Assembly (NCBI RefSeq): GCF_000230835.1
Contig: NZ_CM001240.1
Location: 6,094,279 to 6,158,278 of the forward strand
Direction of reading: 5' to 3'
Length of the DNA: 64,000 bases
Source: Clostridium sp. DL-VIII
Lineage (GTDB): Bacteria; Bacillota; Clostridia; Clostridiales; Clostridiaceae
This document shows, one piece after another, positions 55,225 to 64,000 of the stretch (position 1 is its first letter; every line of letters begins with the position of its first letter). Under the pieces are notes generated by a model, which did not search any database, was not told the DNA's origin, and saw only the letters and a program-made list of their open reading frames with translations. The translations under genes and the position numbers were made by a program.

Positions 55225-56400
55225 ATGTTTAGTAAATTATTAGTTGATAAATTAGTAAAAGATAATACTAATATCAAAGACGATAAGGTTAGAAATTCTT
55301 ATGGTATGCTTGGTGGAGTTATTGGAATCTTAGTAAATGTGATTTTATTTATTATAAAGCTCTCTGTAGGAATTATTGTTTCAAGTATAGCTATTACAGC
55401 TGATGCCTTTAACAATCTTTCTGATGCGGGTTCTTCTTTAATAACTATCTTAGGCTTTAAACTTTCAAATAAACCTGCTGATAGGGAACATCCTTTTGGT
55501 CATGGAAGAATTGAATATCTTTCAGCCTTACTTGTTGCTTTTATGGTAATGCTGGTTGGCTTTGAATTTATTAAATCTTCCTTTGAAAAGATAATTACTC
55601 CAGAACCTATTACCTTTGAGATGGTTTCTTTTATTTTGCTTATTGTATCTATCTTTTTTAAACTTTGGCTTTCAAAATTTAATAAATTCATTGGTGAAAA
55701 AATTAATTCTGCTGCTTTAAAAGCCTCTTCTACAGATGCATTAGTTGATGTTGTTACTACAATTTGTATCGCTATTTCACTTTTGGTTTCAAGATTCACT
55801 TCTTTGCCTATAGATGGCTACATGGGAATTCTTGTTTCACTATTTATAGTTTATTCAGGCTTTAATCTTGTTAAAGATACCGTTAATCCTCTTTTAGGTG
55901 AAGCCCCAGACCCTAAACTGGTTGAATCTATACAAGAAATGGTCTTATCTTATGATAACATTCTTGGTACTCATGATTTAATCATTCATAATTATGGTCC
56001 TGGAAAATGCATGGCATCAATTCATGCTGAAATCCCAAGTGATATAAATGTTGTTGATATTCATGAGATAATTGATAAAGCTGAACGTGAAATATCTTCA
56101 GCACTTAAAATTTATCTCGTAATACATATTGATCCAATCTGCATTATTGAAGGTGAAATTAAAGATACCTATGAAGAGGTCTTATCTATAATAAAGGAAT
56201 ATAATTATATAGAATCCATACATGATTTTAGAATTGTTGGCCAGGGTGACATAAAAAATTTAATTTTTGATGCAGTTATAGATACTCAGAAGAAAGCATC
56301 TATAACTGATGATGAATTAATTAATAAAATTTCTGAAGAAATCAAAAATTCCCATCCATTATATAATTGTATAATCACCCTCGATAAGCATTTTACTTAA
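55225..56400 (+). CDS. cation diffusion facilitator (CDF) family metal transporter
   Basis: 391 residues from ATG 55225, with GGAG nine bases upstream; ATG 55201 lacks a site. Six membrane helices span about 25-225. Metal-site motifs are visible: helix 2 ADAFNNLSDAGSS (Asp pair) and helix 5 STDALVDVVTT (Asp pair), with HPFGHGRIEYLSAL between helices 2 and 3. The C-terminal cytosolic domain (about 230-391) is longer than average, with a second ferredoxin-like stretch. CDF proteins exchange Zn, Mn, Fe or related cations for protons; specificity is not assigned. It is convergent with the amino acid ABC genes. Confidence 0.93.
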   Translation: MFSKLLVDKLVKDNTNIKDDKVRNSYGMLGGVIGILVNVILFIIKLSVGIIVSSIAITADAFNNLSDAGSSLITILGFKLSNKPADREHPFGHGRIEYLSALLVAFMVMLVGFEFIKSSFEKIITPEPITFEMVSFILLIVSIFFKLWLSKFNKFIGEKINSAALKASSTDALVDVVTTICIAISLLVSRFTSLPIDGYMGILVSLFIVYSGFNLVKDTVNPLLGEAPDPKLVESIQEMVLSYDNILGTHDLIIHNYGPGKCMASIHAEIPSDINVVDIHEIIDKAEREISSALKIYLVIHIDPICIIEGEIKDTYEEVLSIIKEYNYIESIHDFRIVGQGDIKNLIFDAVIDTQKKASITDDELINKISEEIKNSHPLYNCIITLDKHFT

Positions 56401-56448
56401 AAAATATAAAGAATTAATAAAAAATTGAATATATTTTAAGATAGTATA

Positions 56449-56485
56449 AAGAAAGACAACTAAATATTTAGTTGTCTTTCTTATA
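56449..56485. terminator. bidirectional terminator between convergent genes
   Basis: A perfect palindrome, GAAAGACAACTAAATATTTA and its mirror half, flanked by A and T tracts; it serves the CDF gene (+) and the amino acid ABC ATPase gene (-). Confidence 0.85.
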
Positions 56486-56523
56486 ATACTTTCCAATATA
56501 ATTCCTTAACATAGGCTAACTTT

Positions 56524-57246
56524 TTATAAAACCTTAGATAAAAAGTCTATTGTACGTGGATTTTTAGGATTTTTAAACAATTCTTCTGGTGTTCCTGATT
56601 CTATTATCTTTCCTTCATCCATAAATAATATTCTATCTCCAACTTCTCTTGCAAAGCCCATTTCATGAGTAACAATTACCATTGTCATACCTTCTTTTGC
56701 AAGATCCTTCATTACATTTAAAACTTCCCCTACCATTTCTGGATCTAAAGCGGAAGTTGGTTCATCAAATAACATAACAGCTGGCTGCATTGCAAGAGCT
56801 CTAGCTATTGCTATTCTTTGCTTTTGTCCTCCTGACAACGAAGCTGGATATGCATCTATTTTATCTATTAGACCTACTTTTTCTAGTAGTCCAACTGTTA
56901 TATTTTTAGCTTCTTCCTTTGAAATTCCTTTTACCTTAACAGGGGCTAAAGATATATTTTCGCGCACTGTTTTATGAGGGAATAAATTAAAGTGTTGGAA
57001 TACCATACCCATCTTTTCTCTAACTTTATCTATATTAGTAGATTTAGCTGTTATATCCTTGTCCTCAAAGGTAATTTGACCTGATGTAGGAGTCTCTAAT
57101 AAATTAAGGCATCTTAGAAATGTACTTTTTCCTGAACCTGATGGGCCAATTATAACTACAACTTCGCCTTTTTTAATGCACTCATCTATACCTTTTAAAA
57201 CATCATTTTTTCCAAAACTTTTGCATAAATTCTTAACGTATATCAC
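56524..57246 (-). CDS. polar amino acid ABC transporter ATP-binding protein
   Basis: 240 residues, typical of GlnQ/HisP-type ATPases. Walker A is GPSGSGKST, the signature [16 protein letters not shown], Walker [15 protein letters not shown] and the switch His VTHEMGFA. Its start overlaps the permease gene by 14 nt, so translation is coupled. With the permease and the lipoprotein upstream it forms a polar amino acid importer (glutamine, arginine or cystine type; specificity not fixed). Confidence 0.95.
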   Translation of the reverse strand: MIYVKNLCKSFGKNDVLKGIDECIKKGEVVVIIGPSGSGKSTFLRCLNLLETPTSGQITFEDKDITAKSTNIDKVREKMGMVFQHFNLFPHKTVRENISLAPVKVKGISKEEAKNITVGLLEKVGLIDKIDAYPASLSGGQKQRIAIARALAMQPAVMLFDEPTSALDPEMVGEVLNVMKDLAKEGMTMVIVTHEMGFAREVGDRILFMDEGKIIESGTPEELFKNPKNPRTIDFLSKVL

Positions 57247-57892
57247 TTGCCTTCATTCTCCTCTCTACATAGTTTAGTACTCTTGACATGGTAAAAGTTA
57301 ATACAAAGTACACAACTGCCGCTACTATTATAGGCTCTAAACCTAAAGCCGTATTTCCTCTTACAATTCCTGCATTATACATAAGTTCTGCAACTCCAAT
57401 AACTGAAACCATTGAAGAATCCTTAAGTATAGCAATAAATTCATTTCCAAGGGCTGGCAATATGTTCTTGAATGCCTGCGGTATAATAATATGAATCATT
57501 GATAACCTTTGGTTCATACCTAAGCTTCTTGCTGCTTCCATCTGACCTCTGTCAACGGCATCTATTCCAGCTCTAATTATTTCTGACACATATGCTGCTG
57601 AATTCAAAGCTAATGAAATTGCACCAACGGTCATATCTGGCATGTCCACTCCTATTAGCTTTGGTAATCCAATATAAATTATATAGATTTGAACTAGAAG
57701 TGGAGTACCTCTTACAAATTCTACATAAGCAGCTGCTATAAAACTTATTGGCTTAATTTTTGAGCGTCTTAAAAGTGTTAAACCAAGTCCTAAAATCGTA
57801 CCAAATAACACTGCAAAAAACGCCAATACAACAGTTATTTCCGCACCTTTTAAATAATATTCCGAGTATTTTCCTAAAAACGTAAAATTCAA
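57233..57892 (-). CDS. polar amino acid ABC transporter permease
   Basis: 219 residues with five membrane helices of the HisM/GlnP fold. The EAA loop ([21 protein letters not shown]) and the signature [20 protein letters not shown] are clear. The start is TTG 57892 directly behind GGAGGGAAAATA. Upstream is a structured leader (57901-57990) resembling the one before the metallo-beta-lactamase surface gene. The binding-protein gene lies 556 bp upstream, an unusually wide gap for this operon type, filled by a dispersed repeat. Confidence 0.95.
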   Translation of the reverse strand: MNFTFLGKYSEYYLKGAEITVVLAFFAVLFGTILGLGLTLLRRSKIKPISFIAAAYVEFVRGTPLLVQIYIIYIGLPKLIGVDMPDMTVGAISLALNSAAYVSEIIRAGIDAVDRGQMEAARSLGMNQRLSMIHIIIPQAFKNILPALGNEFIAILKDSSMVSVIGVAELMYNAGIVRGNTALGLEPIIVAAVVYFVLTFTMSRVLNYVERRMKASDIR

Positions 57893-57900
57893 TATTTTCC

Positions 57901-57990
57901 CTCCTAGTTCTCAAGCACATAAAAATAAACAATAGGCCAAGAGGTACATTATATACTGGCCTGTTATTTTTTATTATGCCTCAAATTCAA
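57901..57990 (-). promoter_or_regulatory. structured leader of the amino acid permease gene
   Basis: Minus-strand AAAAAATAACAGGCCAG pairs with TTGGCCTATTGTT around a loop, then TTTATTTTTATGTGCT and the GGAGGG site. Same layout as 25936-26020; likely an attenuator or a repeated element. Confidence 0.5.
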
Positions 57991-58130
57991 ATATCATAAA
58001 ATAATCACTAATTTTTAATTATAAATTATTAATTCTAAAATTTCAACAGGTATAAACTTACAAACACTATGCTAAATATGTTTTTATGTATCAAAAGAAA
58101 AATAAAATCATTAGCAAACTTTAATCCGTG

Positions 58131-58371
58131 ACAAATTAAGAGTGACAAGTAATAAGTTAAGGAGGAAGCTCAAATAGAAAATGCGAAAATCCAATATATA
58201 AAAGGATGTTACATTGCATATGCAATTTAACTAAGTTCGAGAGTCCAAATATAAAATTTGGACTCTCACTTATCTCTCTTTTTCCCAAATGAATTTCTAA
58301 AATGTATTATTGAAAAACCCTTAGATTTTTCTACCTAAACTTGCCCCTTATCACTTATCACTTGTCACTAT
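58131..58371. repeat. miniature palindromic element with AGTGACAAGT-type ends
   Basis: Inverted ends AGTGACAAGTAATAAGT (from 58140) and ACTTATCACTTGTCACT (to 58370) match at all but one base. Inside is a perfect hairpin GAGAGTCCAAAT/ATTTGGACTCTC (58240-58268). It lies between the binding-protein and permease genes of one transporter, and its ends are short tandem units (GTGATAA) as in the other variable-end copies. Confidence 0.75.
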
Positions 58372-58448
58372 TTTAATGTTCTTTATAATTTAAATGTAAT
58401 AAATAATCTTATTATATATCCCCATATATTTTTTATATTCCTAAAATA

Positions 58449-59285
58449 TTAGTCTACTAATTTATTTGCATCCATTACAAATTGATCTATCTTCTTATCA
58501 TCTTGTAATTGTTTTATTACTTTATTAACTTCTGCTTGTAAGTCTGGTGAATTCTTCTTCATAGCTATAGCTGAACCACCGTCTGGATCATTAACTACTA
58601 ATTGATCTGCAATTGCTATACCAGGATTCTTTTCAACATTGATTTTAGCTACTGGCTCTTCAGCTAAAACTGCATCTACTTTATTATTCTTTAAATCTAA
58701 TACTAAATCAGTAACTTTATCTAAAGACTTAATATATTTTGCTTCAAAATTAGCTTGTGCAATTCCTTCTTGAACTGAACCTTTTTGAACTCCAATTTTC
58801 TTTCCTTTTAAATCTTCCATCTTAGTAATTCCAGTTTCATCTCCAGATCTTACTATAAATCTATGTGTTGCTGTATAATATATATCTGAGAAATCAGCAT
58901 TTTCTTTTCTTTCAGCTGTTGGAGTCATACCTGCAAATACCATGTCAACTTTATCTGATTGAAGAGCTACAAGTAACCCATCAAAAGCCATATCTTTTAC
59001 TTGAAGTTTTACCCCTAAATCTTTTGCAAGTTCTTGTGCAATACTAATATCGAAACCAACAATTTGATCTTGTCCATCCACTTCCTTATGGAATTCGTAT
59101 GGTGGGTAATCAGCACTTGTTCCAATTACAAGTTCTCCTTTTGCTTTTATTGCATCTAATGCTGAAGTGCTAGATGCAGCACCATCTTTTTTTGTACTAC
59201 TAGTGCTTCCGCATCCTATCATACTTATTGCTATAGTAGACACAGCTAAAACCGCTGCTATTTTCTTTATTATTCCTTTTTTCAT
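58449..59285 (-). CDS. polar amino acid ABC transporter substrate-binding lipoprotein
   Basis: 278 residues from ATG 59285, nine bases after GGAGGT; a frame to 59360 has no site and is rejected. A lipoprotein signal peptide with lipobox SMIGC places the lipidated Cys at 25. A Ser/Thr linker leads to a type 2 periplasmic-binding fold: GELVIGTSADYPPYEFH, GFDISIAQELAKDL, MVFAGMTPTAERKENADFSD and GKKIGVQKGSVQEG. This is the extracellular receptor of the importer encoded downstream. Ligand not assigned. Confidence 0.95.
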   Translation of the reverse strand: MKKGIIKKIAAVLAVSTIAISMIGCGSTSSTKKDGAASSTSALDAIKAKGELVIGTSADYPPYEFHKEVDGQDQIVGFDISIAQELAKDLGVKLQVKDMAFDGLLVALQSDKVDMVFAGMTPTAERKENADFSDIYYTATHRFIVRSGDETGITKMEDLKGKKIGVQKGSVQEGIAQANFEAKYIKSLDKVTDLVLDLKNNKVDAVLAEEPVAKINVEKNPGIAIADQLVVNDPDGGSAIAMKKNSPDLQAEVNKVIKQLQDDKKIDQFVMDANKLVD

Positions 59286-59331
59286 AAATAAATACCTCCA
59301 AAAATTATTTCCTTCTTTAACCGATAGCATA

Positions 59332-59360
59332 ATTATACACAGTTTGTTATATTTATTCAA
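59332..59360 (-). promoter_or_regulatory. sigma-A type promoter for the binding-lipoprotein gene
   Basis: Minus-strand TTGAAT (59360-59355), 17 bp, TATAAT (59337-59332), 46 bp before the start. The remaining gap to 59844 is AT-rich; a diverged ACAATTG-like stretch lies near 59670-59780. Confidence 0.75.
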
Positions 59361-59844
59361 TAGTAATATATCAAAAACTTAAATTTTTATTAATTAATAT
59401 TTAATTTTCCCTATATATTATATATATTATTATATTATTTATGTATCGTTTATAGCTTTACATATACTCAATCTATGGACTTTTACTTATTTTAATTTTT
59501 CACTAGTATTCTTCTGTATTTTATAGTTAATTATTATAACCTTTTAATAGCTTTTATAATTATCTCAAGAAAATATTGGAAAATATACATAGTCTACATT
59601 ACAATTATGCATATTATAACTTCAAAATCATATTTTCCTTAACAAAACTACATGATTATAATTAGCAGTCCACAATTGAAAATATACAATTTTGTATAAT
59701 ATTCTTTTTCAGAATACATTTAAATATTCTTATAAAACTCTTTAGTTTGTCCATGCTTTATTATTAATTGCACCGTGTTAACTCCAAATTTAATCAGCCT
59801 TCCAATATTAAATAATCTTATAATCTCTTACATAATAATAAAAC

Positions 59845-59886
59845 ACTACATTTATTATTCATTAAATAATGCAGTGTTTTATTTTA
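59845..59886 (-). terminator. terminator of the nucleotidase gene
   Basis: AATAAAACACTAC pairs with GCAGTGTTTTATT; the stem overlaps the stop codon region. Confidence 0.8.
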
Positions 59887-61395
59887 TGTTACAACTTCAA
59901 CATACTTATTTTTATCAACAATGATATTTTTATACTTTTCAAAGTAATTTATTATTATTTCAGTCATTTCCAACTGAATTTCTTTAACTACTGTACAATT
60001 TTTATAAAACTCATATCCTCCAGCACCACTTGCTCTATAATTATTCATTACAATAGTTAGTTTCTCTTCATCTCCAATGTCCTTACCACTTAGCCTAACA
60101 TACTCTAGTTTATGTTTATTATTTTCATAAAGTCTAAAACAATATTGGATATTGCTAAAATAATCATAATTATAATGTTCAACTTTAGGTTTTAAAAATG
60201 TTTCTGATACTGATATTTCTTTTCCATCATAATTAAAGTATTCACAAGTTCTTAATAAAGCTTTCTTTAGTATTTCTCCTGTAATTTCTAATACTACTAG
60301 AGTATTTGGATATACATATGTAGAAACAATATCCCGTACAGTTACTTCCTTTTTAAAGCCTTTTATTGAATTGGCAAAGGATGTACAAGATATATCAGCT
60401 CTGCTCTCATTTATTTGTATAAAATTAATAAAGTTTGCTATTATAGATCCTTCTAATGCCATATTCAAATGATGTTTGGGAATTAAATCTACATCTAAAT
60501 ATCCAACAGGCGTATCTAACCACTTTTGAACCTCCTTTTCCATAGGAAGTAATTCTTTAAACATTTTTTTATTAGGCTTTATTTTAGGTATTCTTATTGA
60601 AGAACTTATTTCACTAATACTATTTTCATACTGTAAGTTTATCTCTATAAATCCCTGACCATTTGCTGGAGTTTGTACTATGTATGTACCATACAATCTT
60701 CGTCCAGATATAGACGTATGTTGATGCCCAGTTAGTAAAATGTCAAATTTAAATTTACTACAAATTCTATCCCCCAAATTCTCTGTAGTATTACTTAATA
60801 TCTTATTTGTATCTAAATCTCTTTCAAATCCACCATGATAAACTCCAATCAATACATCAACTTTATATTTTATCTCATTATATTGTTTTTCTAAAGAAGA
60901 TAAAGTATCCTCTATGCTGAAATTTTCGAGATTATGAGACTGCTCCCATACATTTATAAATTCAGTAGTAACGCCAATTATTCCGACAACTAATCCATTT
61001 TCCATTTTCTTAATTGCATATGGTAAAATAGATATTTCCCCAGTTTTATCCTTTACATTACAGCAAATACACTGCCCTTTAAATTCCTTTAAGTATTTTT
61101 TCAAATAATCATATCCGTAATTAAAATCATGATTTCCAAGAGTAATAAAATCATATCCGCCTTCATTCATTACTTTAGATATTGGATGCTCCTTAAGTTT
61201 AATCTTAGACAAATAAGTTGTAAATGGTGAGCCCTGTATCGTATCACCTCCATCAATTACTAAAGTATTTTTATCTTTAGTAAAAGAGTTAATTGTATTT
61301 AATATACCTATTGGTTTCTGAATGTTATCAGTGTAATCCGTCGGATATACAAATCCATGCATATCTGAGGTAAAATAAATTTTTAAAGTTTTCAT
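59884..61395 (-). CDS. 5'-nucleotidase / cyclic phosphodiesterase family metallophosphatase, cytosolic form
   Basis: 503 residues of the UshA/CpdB family. Metallophosphatase motifs are DMHG (11-14), DGGDTIQG (48-55), GNHDFNYG (87-94), a YHGG and GHQHTS. The C-terminal 5'-nucleotidase domain has VYPNTLVVLEITG and the NNYRASGAGGYEF substrate-stacking loop near residue 457. No signal peptide is present, unlike classic secreted members, so it should act inside the cell on nucleotides or 2',3'-cyclic nucleotides. It follows the phnC-phnE-phnE genes by 129 nt of repeat-containing DNA on the same strand, suggesting a link to phosphorus or phosphonate uptake. Confidence 0.92.
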   Translation of the reverse strand: MKTLKIYFTSDMHGFVYPTDYTDNIQKPIGILNTINSFTKDKNTLVIDGGDTIQGSPFTTYLSKIKLKEHPISKVMNEGGYDFITLGNHDFNYGYDYLKKYLKEFKGQCICCNVKDKTGEISILPYAIKKMENGLVVGIIGVTTEFINVWEQSHNLENFSIEDTLSSLEKQYNEIKYKVDVLIGVYHGGFERDLDTNKILSNTTENLGDRICSKFKFDILLTGHQHTSISGRRLYGTYIVQTPANGQGFIEINLQYENSISEISSSIRIPKIKPNKKMFKELLPMEKEVQKWLDTPVGYLDVDLIPKHHLNMALEGSIIANFINFIQINESRADISCTSFANSIKGFKKEVTVRDIVSTYVYPNTLVVLEITGEILKKALLRTCEYFNYDGKEISVSETFLKPKVEHYNYDYFSNIQYCFRLYENNKHKLEYVRLSGKDIGDEEKLTIVMNNYRASGAGGYEFYKNCTVVKEIQLEMTEIIINYFEKYKNIIVDKNKYVEVVT

Positions 61396-61399
61396 ATAA

Positions 61400-61515
61400 C
61401 CACCCTTATAACAATTTGCAGTTGTGGAGGAAAAGCCTATGGATTTTCAAGAATTTATTTTTAAAAATCTCTATAGGGATTTTATCCTTAACAGTTAATT
61501 ATAAGCTGCTGACTG
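61400..61515. repeat. variable-end repeat copy with TTTGCAGT ends
   Basis: The core is the same as in the other copies (GGAGGAAAAGCCTATGGATT and CTCTATAGGGATTTTATCC), but the ends are TTTGCAGTTG and GACTGCAAACTGA rather than ACAATTG units. It shows that the core and the ends vary independently. Confidence 0.75.
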
Positions 61516-61524
61516 CAAACTGAA

Positions 61525-62337
61525 TTAAATTCCTGTAGCTAGCTTCGCTCTAATCTTTGTTGAACAGTATTCTACAATAAGAACTAATACAGCTAACCCT
61601 ATAAGTATAGCTCCAACCTCTTTCCATCTATAAGCATTCATTGCAAATATAAGCGGTGCTCCAATTCCACCTGCTCCAACAAGGCCTAAAATAGTTGCAT
61701 CTTTTAAATTTATTTCAAATCTATATATTGCTGTAGATACAAAATTGGTAGAAAGCTGCGGAAGTATTCCATACCTTACTTTTTGAGCAAGATTACATCC
61801 TGCGACATCCAATGACTCTATAATATTTCTATCTAGATCCTCTATCGCCTCAATATAAAGCTTTGTCATCATGCCAATAGAAACAATTCCAATAGTTAAA
61901 ACACCTGCAAAAGCTCCAGGCCCTGTAACTCTAATAAACATTAGTCCATAAACAAAAGCTGGAATTGTCCTTATAGCTGCAACTATTATTGTACCTAGTG
62001 TACTTATCCATTTAGGTACTATATTAGCTGAGCACATAAATGCAAAAGGAACTGATATTATTGAACCTATTATAGTTCCAAGTACAGCTATTGCTACTGT
62101 TTGAAGCAAAAGATACAATACTCCATTTGTTCCAAAATTAAATAAAAGTTCTTTGCTAGGTGAAATTAAGCCAATTAAAATATTTTTTGCTATAGAAACT
62201 CCTGTATACTTAATTCCATGATATTCAAGAGAATTAGCTGACCAAATTATCAATGCCAATACAACAAGAGTTGATATTAATTTTACAATCCAAAGTTTTG
62301 GCTCTTTTGCTAATTGATTTTTAACTTCAAATTTCAT
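61525..62337 (-). CDS. phnE: phosphonate-type ABC transporter permease
   Basis: 270 residues, PhnE family, with about six membrane helices. The EAA-like loop is IESLDVAGCNLAQKVRYGILPQ, followed by FEINLKDATILGLVGAGGIG, the hallmark of PhnE. The start ATG overlaps the stop of the second permease gene (TAATG), so the two are translationally coupled and probably form a heterodimeric channel. Substrate may be a phosphonate, phosphite or phosphate ester; it is not fixed by sequence. Confidence 0.93.
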   Translation of the reverse strand: MKFEVKNQLAKEPKLWIVKLISTLVVLALIIWSANSLEYHGIKYTGVSIAKNILIGLISPSKELLFNFGTNGVLYLLLQTVAIAVLGTIIGSIISVPFAFMCSANIVPKWISTLGTIIVAAIRTIPAFVYGLMFIRVTGPGAFAGVLTIGIVSIGMMTKLYIEAIEDLDRNIIESLDVAGCNLAQKVRYGILPQLSTNFVSTAIYRFEINLKDATILGLVGAGGIGAPLIFAMNAYRWKEVGAILIGLAVLVLIVEYCSTKIRAKLATGI

Positions 62338-63158
62338 TATCTTAATTTCCCCCTTATGTATTTTGATAAATATTCAATTATCACTACTGTAATAAATAAC
62401 ATAAATAATATCATGCCAACTTTATCATACTCTCTCCAGCCTATTTTTTCATTTAAAATAAGACCTATCCCGCCTGCTCCAACATATCCAAGTATAGCTG
62501 CATAACGTACATTAACTTCAAAGCAATATAAACAATTTGACAAATATGTAGGTAAAATTTGTGGAATTATAGCTGACAAAAATGCTTTGAACTTTGTTGC
62601 TCCTAATGCCTCCAAGGCTTCAAATGGGCCCATATCTACAGTTTCTATTTTTTCATATATCATTTTAGCTACTATGCCCATAGTAAATATCGCTATAGCA
62701 ATTGTTCCTGCAAATGGTCCTAAATCAAATACAAAAGTAGCGATTAATGCAATTATTAATGTTGGTAACGTTCTTATTAAGCTTAATATAAATCTTATAA
62801 ATAATAACAACGGCTTACTGTGATTTACATTAACTGAAGCTAAAATTGCAAATGGAATAGCTATAACAGATCCAATAATCGAACCAATCATAGACATTTG
62901 TATTGTTTCTTTAAGAGGATTAATTACCTCTTGTGCATATTTCCAATTAGGTGGAATCATTTCAGCTAAAATTGCGGTGAATTGATTCCCATTTCTTATA
63001 ATTTTCTCAAAACTAAAATCCGTAATATTTGCTGACGCAATAATCACAGTTATAAGACCAGTCAGTATAAACGGTAGTTTAGGTATTGGAGGTTGAATTT
63101 CTTTGCCATTATTTAAAATTATCTTTTTAGGAATAATTAAATTTTTTATATTCTTCAT
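62337..63158 (-). CDS. phnE: phosphonate-type ABC transporter permease, second subunit
   Basis: 273 residues, paralogous to the next gene. After an N-terminal cytosolic segment (IPKKIILNNGKEIQPPIP) come six hydrophobic helices. The conserved loop is FEALEALGATKFKAFLSAIIPQ and the hallmark FEVNVRYAAILGYVGAGGIG. It starts one base after the phnC stop and overlaps the next permease by one base. Two permeases in one operon are common in Firmicute phn transporters. Confidence 0.93.
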   Translation of the reverse strand: MKNIKNLIIPKKIILNNGKEIQPPIPKLPFILTGLITVIIASANITDFSFEKIIRNGNQFTAILAEMIPPNWKYAQEVINPLKETIQMSMIGSIIGSVIAIPFAILASVNVNHSKPLLLFIRFILSLIRTLPTLIIALIATFVFDLGPFAGTIAIAIFTMGIVAKMIYEKIETVDMGPFEALEALGATKFKAFLSAIIPQILPTYLSNCLYCFEVNVRYAAILGYVGAGGIGLILNEKIGWREYDKVGMILFMLFITVVIIEYLSKYIRGKLR

Positions 63159-63159
63159 A

Positions 63160-63924
63160 TTAACTTTCTATCACCTCTCCAGAAATTAAGTCACGTCCAT
63201 ATATTTTTGTTAATGTTTCTTTATCAACCTCACTAACTGGACCATCATAAACTATTTCTCCAGCTTTTATTCCAATTACTCTATCTGCATAATCCAATGC
63301 TAAATCTACATGATGAATGTTTATTATAATGGATATATTCATCTCTTTATTAATTCTTCTAAAATCATTCATAACTTCTTTTGCCGTAACTGGATCTAAT
63401 GCAGCGACTGGTTCATCTGCTAAAATTATTTCTGGATTTTGAGCAAGAGTTCTTGCAAGTGCAACTCTTTGCTGTTGTCCTCCCGATAATTGATCTGCTC
63501 TAATATATGCCTTATCTAAAATTCCAACCTTGTCTAAAGCTTCTAACGCTGCTATCTTATCTTCTTTCGAGAATAATCCTAGAATACATTTCCACGTTGG
63601 AAGTTCTGGAACTCTAGAAGCTAATACATTTTTTATGACACTTATTCTACTGATAAGATTAAAAGATTGAAAGATCATTCCAATTTTTCTTCTAAAAACT
63701 CTCAATTCTTTACCTTTTAATTTCCTAACCTCTTGTCCATTCACAGTGAGTCTTCCATTGCTTATATCATGCATTTTATTTATAGTTCGCAATAGAGTAG
63801 ATTTTCCTGCACCTGATAATCCAATTATCGCTACAAACTCTCCTTGATTAATTTCTAGCGAAACATTTTTTAATCCTTTAACTCCATTAGGATACACTTT
63901 ATCTACATTTTCAAACTTAATCAA
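63160..63924 (-). CDS. phnC: phosphonate-type ABC transporter ATP-binding protein
   Basis: 254 residues. Walker [10 protein letters not shown], signature [17 protein letters not shown], Walker [14 protein letters not shown] and a switch His in [10 protein letters not shown]. The length and the conserved [21 protein letters not shown] segment fit PhnC. It starts at TTG 63924 with GGAGGT six bases upstream. The binding protein (phnD) is not in this window; it is probably further upstream. Confidence 0.94.
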   Translation of the reverse strand: MIKFENVDKVYPNGVKGLKNVSLEINQGEFVAIIGLSGAGKSTLLRTINKMHDISNGRLTVNGQEVRKLKGKELRVFRRKIGMIFQSFNLISRISVIKNVLASRVPELPTWKCILGLFSKEDKIAALEALDKVGILDKAYIRADQLSGGQQQRVALARTLAQNPEIILADEPVAALDPVTAKEVMNDFRRINKEMNISIIINIHHVDLALDYADRVIGIKAGEIVYDGPVSEVDKETLTKIYGRDLISGEVIES

Positions 63925-64000
63925 AATAATACCTCCATATTAAAGTCAAATATGTCAAATTTAATATTTATCGAATTGTTATAAATTATTAACTTAATTA

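Overview
The window reads as a chromosomal segment of a low-GC Clostridium sensu stricto, most like the solventogenic C. beijerinckii / C. saccharoperbutylacetonicum group. That is an inference from the very AT-rich DNA, strong GGAGG ribosome sites, frequent TTG starts, the many secreted proteins with choline-binding-type wall repeats, a Cys-rich peptide radical-SAM locus and a TPR regulator/peptide pair. No rRNA, tRNA, CRISPR array or intact prophage was seen.

Region 1 (1-10.8 kb) is a cell-surface polysaccharide locus. On the minus strand run rfbA, rfbC, rfbB, a family 2 glycosyltransferase, rfbD and the start of an ABC-2 polysaccharide export permease, i.e. dTDP-L-rhamnose synthesis plus export. 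An IS110-family element with a frameshifted transposase and a structured upstream segment (bridge-RNA candidate) sits between rfbC and rfbB. On the plus strand are a polyprenyl-phosphate sugar phosphotransferase and an O-antigen ligase/polymerase-like protein, each with its own promoter.

Region 2 (10.8-26 kb) is a surface-protein array. Six minus-strand secreted proteins and a seventh with a ComEC-like metallo-beta-lactamase domain carry C-terminal wall-binding repeats. Most have cadherin-like beta-sandwich domains, and several share an extra N-terminal domain I do not recognise. Two small plus-strand paralogous genes lie between them.

Region 3 (26.4-31.7 kb) holds a candidate peptide quorum-sensing pair (an HTH-TPR regulator followed by an unlisted 53-residue secreted peptide gene), a YitT-family membrane protein and a methyl-accepting chemotaxis protein.

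Region 4 (32.3-39.4 kb) is a ribosomally made, post-translationally modified peptide (RiPP) operon. In transcription order it encodes an M16-type peptidase whose HxxEH motif lies upstream of the first ATG, an ABC exporter, an ABC ATPase plus ABC-2 permease, a radical-SAM/SPASM maturase, and a 66-residue precursor with two CxCxC clusters. A decayed transposase lies just upstream.

Region 5 (40-64 kb) is mainly housekeeping: a giant cyclic beta-1,2-glucan synthase-like enzyme, an HsmA-like membrane protein, a decayed MNT/HEPN toxin-antitoxin pair, an M18 aminopeptidase, a DUF2442/DUF4160 pair (the latter frameshifted), a phage-replisome-organizer-like protein, dapA, a CDF metal transporter, a polar amino acid ABC transporter, and a phnC-phnE-phnE transporter followed by a 5'-nucleotidase.

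Throughout, short palindromic repeats with a conserved core but variable tandem-repeat ends occupy intergenic and even intra-operon spaces, and in places they supply start codons or gene ends. Single-base A/T-run indels recur at three places (transposase, DUF4160, possibly the M16 gene), so sequencing or assembly error should be excluded before calling them pseudogenes.
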